Source: Acanthochlamys bracteata (lineage: Eukaryota; Streptophyta; Magnoliopsida; Pandanales; Velloziaceae). Taken from it: a DNA stretch of 64,000 nt. Positions 59,048-64,000 of this stretch are shown here, one piece after another. Numbering within the stretch: the first letter of the stretch is position 1; each line of letters begins with the position of its first letter. Under the pieces are notes generated by a model. It saw only the letters and a list, made by a program, of their open reading frames with translations. It did not search any database and was not told the DNA's origin. Position numbers and translations under genes: made by a program. The stretch lies in NCBI GenBank assembly GCA_019914995.1, contig CM034142.1, positions 4,669,031 to 4,733,030 on the forward strand. The letters are read 5' to 3'.

Positions 59048-60290
59048 TCAGTCAAGTACTGAGTAGGATAGGATTGGTTTAGACTTTTCTAAGCCTTGAG
59101 ATTCGGATAGAAGGGGTGGACAAAAGTTATAGAATTTACAAGTCATCTTAATCCTTAGGTTATTACACGAATCCTTCAAATTTTTCATCCAACAATTTTT
59201 TAACTTCTCAATGGAACCTTGTACATTTTCCTCATTCCTTTGATTCAGCTCTTTGATCCTTATATGCAATACACTAAACATGTCTTGCGAGTGTCCTTAA
59301 GTGTCTAAAGTCTCATTCTCTGCTTAGTTACCTCATTTTTGAAGTACTTCAAGTGATCAAAGGGTACCCATGCTATGTGTAGAGATGCAATTGGCTATCA
59401 AGTTAATGTAGCTACGGTTCACTAGACTAGATCGCTGTCTAATGGGGATATCTTAATTGTGCTAGTGCTTTCTGGTTCTTACTGTGGTGCTAGGTCTTCC
59501 TCTTGTACCAATTCATCAAAATTTTTATCAATCCTTTCACCAGCTCCATAGAGTCCCATGATGAACATTAAACCCAACGTGATTAAATTACTTTGCATAG
59601 TGTCATTATACTTATCTATAGGCACACCTTTATTATGGCAAATTTCCTTGACAATGTTAGTATAAGGAAAGTGCTTATTCCTACATTGAGATACACTTAC
59701 TATATAATGATACACACTTTTGAGATTCAAAAGAAGGTGCTCAATCAATCTCCAAAGCACATAGGAGTGAAAAATAAAAATATTACTCCGGTTGTCATTC
59801 CTTGGAACTAATATTCGGCTAATAATGTGTAGGAGCACTCGGGGAGCAAAGAGAGATAAGTAGTGGATTGAGTTGATTACGGTGTGACATATTCGGTGTC
59901 TAATACCTATTTGAGGTGATCAATCATGCCCATTTGCATCATTTCAAGATCCTCATAATAAGTCACATTCAACATTAAAGACAAGTTTTAGGGTTGATGT
60001 GCATCTTAATACTGTATACCATAATGGAAAAGCCGAAGAAAGTATTAGTTGGAGATTTGCATAGAATCTTCGAACAACATCCTCATTATAGATCTCTAGT
60101 CACTCTTACAAAAATTGTCATCCTTGAAACTTAAGAATGTCTTGAACATCCAGCATGGCATAGGCAAAATCATCATATTTGATTTTGGTAGTGGGATGTA
60201 CGGTGAAGGATCGCTGTACGGTAGTTGGCAAAAACTTTCTTTCTAATGAACCTTTTGTCGATGGTGGTTGTTCCTTCTTCAGCATTATGA
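59048..60290 (-). pseudogene. Plant-transposon-domain protein relic (gypsy-associated)
   Basis: Minus-strand reading from about 60090: DVVRRFYANL, then a stretch with stops, then a 119-residue open frame (59838-59479) with LLHIISRILVPRNDNRSN and HFPYTNIVKEICHNKGVPID. This pattern matches the 'putative plant transposon protein' domain (Transposase_32 type) often found with plant gypsy-like elements. A further charged frame at 59281-59048 may be its tail. Function of this family is not established. Confidence 0.6.
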
Positions 60291-61865
60291 TCGGCTCAAT
60301 TGGCTCGGAAAGAAGATGGGTTCTTGGTTTGGCCTTAGGGAGACGACAATGAATAGTAACTAGGTTTCAAGGTTTCGGTGAGAAGAAAATAACGTTTGGA
60401 GCCAATCTTTTCTTTTTGCTGTTCTCTTCACTGAAATTATATAAAGAAGTCTCCTTCTTGATCTCAGGAGAAAGCTTCTAGTATTGATCAAATCTGTTAC
60501 GATTAGAAGAATGCAAAGACAAGATCTAAAGAAAACGACTACATTAATGTGTTCTATTAGTTGTATTTCCTTATTGGAAAATTTCCTCTAACTTCTTCCC
60601 TTGACTAACCTCTTTTTTCTTACGTGGATTCCATATACTAAGTCTTTAGAATGGCTTCTTGAAGTTTGAGGTGGATTGGATTTGAATTGAAGCTGCAAAT
60701 TCATCTAACTATGCTTTAGAGTTTCTGCTGCCATGTCATCTAAATTTTGTTCCAAATTTCTTCTACTAACTAGTATAATCTTTTTCTATACAATTAATCT
60801 TCAGGATGTCCTCTATAATTAGCATATAGAGATTAAATCAAAATTTAACCGAATGTCTAAGATGCAAGAGTTTGAACATGATCTATCTAGAGTTATGAGC
60901 ATGTTGGATTCTTTCCATTATAGATTTGCTAGATATTCTTCATTATTCTCTCTATTGATATAGCATCTTTTTGAAGACACTTACAGCTGGTTGGCACATC
61001 TAGGAACCCAGAAAATAAATTTGTATAAATAAATGTCACGATTTAGTCTATCAGCTAACTTGGTCTGTCCAATCACTTTGTATATTTTCTATACTTAGTG
61101 GATATATTTGGCTCAAATTAGGAACGTAAGTAGCACTTGTTGTCATTTTTGAATAGCAAACTTGGATCTCCAAAATATAACATGAGCTGAGAGATATCAA
61201 GTTTGTAATTCACTGTTCAGATTAATTTACTCCTATGCATCCAAAAATGGAAAGAGCAAACAGCGAATATCTCTAATTTTTTTAGACTTTGTTTCTTTAT
61301 AAAATATTCTGAGATTTGGGATAGAAAACCATTTCCAGATATCTGCTATCTAAAGAAAAAATCAGACCTCTAAAATCTTGCTTAAGTAGAAAGATATTGC
61401 ATTTTCCATGTGTTATCCAGATGCGTTACATAGGTTATCCATTAGAGTTGAGCGGTGTGATAAACAATCCTTACAGAAATTTGTCTTCAATACCTGATAG
61501 AATTCCATCCTCTTAGTCTTGATTCACTCCTTGTCATACCATCTATTATTTGCAATAAAATAATCTCTATTTGGTACTGAGTTAAAAAATATGTATATGC
61601 AAAATAGGCAACCTAATTAGACTTCAATACTTATTGAAAATTTACTTGTGTTATGTCTAGCTCCATATACTAGGGAGTCTATGCATATTTCTCAAAAACC
61701 TAACAATGACTCTCGAATATATGTTGTTATCAACATACTTGGAATTTCTAACTCTTAGGCGCCGTATCCCTATGATGCAAAAACAAATCAATGTGTAAGT
61801 TTAGAAAATCATATATTAGCATGTTAATATATTTACAATTTAGTTTTATATCTCTTAAGGCTGGC
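60291..61865. other. No gene seen
   Basis: No convincing open frame or known motif. May be further decayed retrotransposon sequence. Confidence 0.45.
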
Positions 61866-62225
61866 CTTGTGCGATATTAGTTTGGCAATGAGCGATCTTG
61901 TGCGACCATAACATTCACTGAGCGGTCCTTTAAAAGGTGCCACGGTGACTCCTCCAAGTGACTAGATGCTACGTTTCCAAAATGAACAAAATAAAGTTCA
62001 TTTACAAATTTATAAATATTTAGACGCAGGGGCATTAAAACATTAATAATCAATTATATATCTCCAAACACCAAAAGTGCAACCTTGTGCGATAATTAGT
62101 TAACATTTAGATAACCCTGTACGACCATAATTTAAAACTTTGCGATCATAATATTTGTCGAGCACCCATTTAAAAGGCACCTTTCAACTAGTGGTCATAT
62201 CATTCTAGAAAATGGTTGTATATAG
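61866..62225. repeat. Diverged direct repeat, ~225-bp spacing
   Basis: CTTGTGCGATA-TTAGTT...GTGCGACCATAA...CCTTTAAAAGGTGCC near 61868-61942 returns as CTTGTGCGATAATTAGTT...GTACGACCATAA...CATTTAAAAGGCACC near 62092-62182. May belong to the non-coding end of the neighbouring MULE or to another element. Confidence 0.55.
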
Positions 62226-62949
62226 TCTCACAATTTCATAAAAGGATCGCATAAGGTCGCAAACCTGATAATGAAACAAGAAGAGCATAAGACTTATAAT
62301 GTGCATTCGATGCTAGACATTGATGATAATACACTTATTTATAACTCTAGCTTTTGAAATAGAGATTCAAGAACCTAATGCATCAAGTGATCTAACTACT
62401 TCTAGCAGACATTGTACTAGAGATGCAAGACTAATTATTTACTTAAGCCAAGACTCCTAATTCATCTCCTTGTGGTATTAGATGAATTGGTATTGGCTAC
62501 TTGTAGTTGTGCTTATTGTGTCCACGCCTACCATATCGTGAACACTTTTCAGTGCTCCCTCATATCGTAATAAAATGCTCTCATTATGTTTTCCATTTGC
62601 ATTTCTTTAAGTTAGGGGTGACACAGTTCTACTTCAATTTTTGGTATGGAGTTGCCAATCAAATGGGTTGTCAGCTGGATGTATGGATATGCTAATATTG
62701 GAGATATTTTGTCTTATAATAGTGAGAGAGAGGCTACAGATGGACATGTGGCAAATGTCTTGTTGTAGCCAAGGCATCGTTTGTAGCCAAGGCATCGTCG
62801 CACAAGATTTCATCTAAATTAAACACTCAGTCCTACATTGCAAGTCTACAGTCATGTTCATTGTCTATTAAAGACTCGATATTTTTTATTATGAACGGGT
62901 TGGACAATGTGCTCTATGAATCCCTTAACTCTCCAGCATAGTTCAATTT

Positions 62950-64000
62950 CACACTATAGAGTCATTGCGATGTTAACTTGTTTACGATCGTAAAACCATA
63001 TCTACAGCAAACCTCTCAGTTGCTCGTTAAGCAAGCAATCGAAAGTAGTCTCGCACCTTTTAATATTGCGTTAAGACATTCTGTATATTGTGGTCGTTGT
63101 GTTGTAATATCTGCCTTCAGAATAAGAACGAACCTATCTTTGAACTCCAATATCTGTAGATATCGCTCTATTTTGCTATCCATTTAGCGGATATTCTTCA
63201 TTATATGATTAAATTTGTGACTATGTAAAACAGTGGGATCAACTTTGTCATCCTTTTTTGAATTTATGATTTTACATTTTGACCCAAATGATACGTATAG
63301 ATCCTATGAATGGCTATCAAGAAATTGTCTTGATAGTCTTCTCTATACTAGAATTCCAATCGAATATAAACACGATCCCTTCAACATTCCTGATGGCCAC
63401 CCTCGGTTTATCTATAAACCACGCCTATGAGACATCATTCTTAAAATCACCAATACCAAATGTGATAAGTAAATTTGATTGTTGCTGTTCAGACTAGCTG
63501 CAACAAATAATGTTTCGTCGTACTTTGACTTCAAGAATGTTCCGTCAACAGCTACAATTGATCGAATGGAATTTTGAAAACCCCTGATGCAGGCATAGAT
63601 GGCCATAGAAAAGACAAGAACTAATGTTTCGTATTCATCTCAATGGTTGTCAAAGATCTTGGGTTTTTTGCCTCTAGTGCAACGCAATATGAGCAACAAT
63701 GCATATGATGCTTCAAGTGAACCTTAAATAGCTATGAAGGCAAGTTCTCTTACAACTTCTTTTAGATCAACGCATAGTGGTGGTGCTTTATTTACTTCTC
63801 TGTACAATATCATATAACCACTCGATTGATCATCATAGCTAACTTAAAGACCATACTTTCATGAAGCCCACCTGAACCAGCTATGCCATATGCGAAGACA
63901 GTATCGTATACAGTTCGATTGATCCTAAATATTATGGAGATCATCTATAATAGACTAGAGTACGTACAGTCCAACGATAGTTTGACAACCTCTCATTGAA
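62950..64000 (-). pseudogene. Mutator-like (MULE) transposase relic, runs off the window
   Basis: Minus-strand reading from the right edge: EVVRELAFIAI, GSLEASYALL (near 63720), then the open frame 63606-63412 with MAIYACIRGFQNSIRSIVAV, DGTFLKSKYDETLFVAAS and NNQIYL. This is the MULE domain start, 'F-A-GA-IRGF-...-IAVDGTFLK-KY', including the first catalytic Asp. Downstream pieces to about 62950 are broken by stops. The rest of the gene lies beyond 64000. Confidence 0.82.

Overview
This is an AT-rich stretch of a flowering-plant nuclear genome, probably a eudicot. It contains one recognisable host gene, a remorin, embedded in many nested and decayed transposable elements. The evidence for a plant is the remorin family gene (remorins are plant-specific), plant-type Ty1/copia, Ty3/gypsy, RTE-type LINE, PIF/Harbinger, hAT, CACTA-like and MULE sequences, and retroelement primer sites complementary to plant initiator tRNA-Met. 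I saw no rRNA, tRNA or CRISPR.

Layout. Positions 1-12834: a copia element on the + strand whose reverse transcriptase is split by a 9.2-kb Sirevirus-like element on the minus strand (2176-11419). The insert has ~2.09-kb LTRs, a GTGTA target-site duplication, a gag gene and no pol. Positions 12835-15315: three or four foldback or MITE-like elements around (TA)n tracts. Positions 15889-20585: a PIF/Harbinger element with TAA duplications, a ~190-bp tandem array, and relics of its Myb/SANT-like gene and its DDE transposase. Positions 21983-30297: an old minus-strand copia element with a CACTA-like element (25224-28278) and a complete TRIM (28330-29000) inserted in it. The copia element may itself have split an older Sirevirus-like LTR. 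Positions 30681-30806: a near-perfect hairpin. Positions 32391-32686: a Tourist-like MITE.

The host gene runs from 33639 to 52879 on the + strand. It has six coding exons, all joined at GT-AG sites with consistent phase, and predicts a 529-residue protein with a C-terminal Remorin_C domain and a Cys-containing tail. Two introns are very large (7.1 and 10.2 kb). They carry a Tourist-like MITE, a gypsy relic, a copia relic, a 1.9-kb Harbinger-like non-autonomous element and an antisense RTE LINE relic.

Downstream, 53288-54311 is a hAT-like element with an 8-bp duplication and a foldback MITE inside it. Positions 56043 to about 57570 look like another CACTA-type end. Positions 58230-60290 hold gypsy integrase and plant-transposon-domain relics. 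Positions 62950-64000 are a minus-strand MULE transposase relic that runs off the window.

The transposons do not form a working system together. They record successive insertions, with the remorin gene kept intact by splicing. I found no convincing new multi-gene system. The observations most worth checking are the gag-only Sirevirus, the odd CTG-centred differences between its two LTRs, the foldback MITE family, the 42-bp-arm hairpin and the TE-expanded remorin introns.
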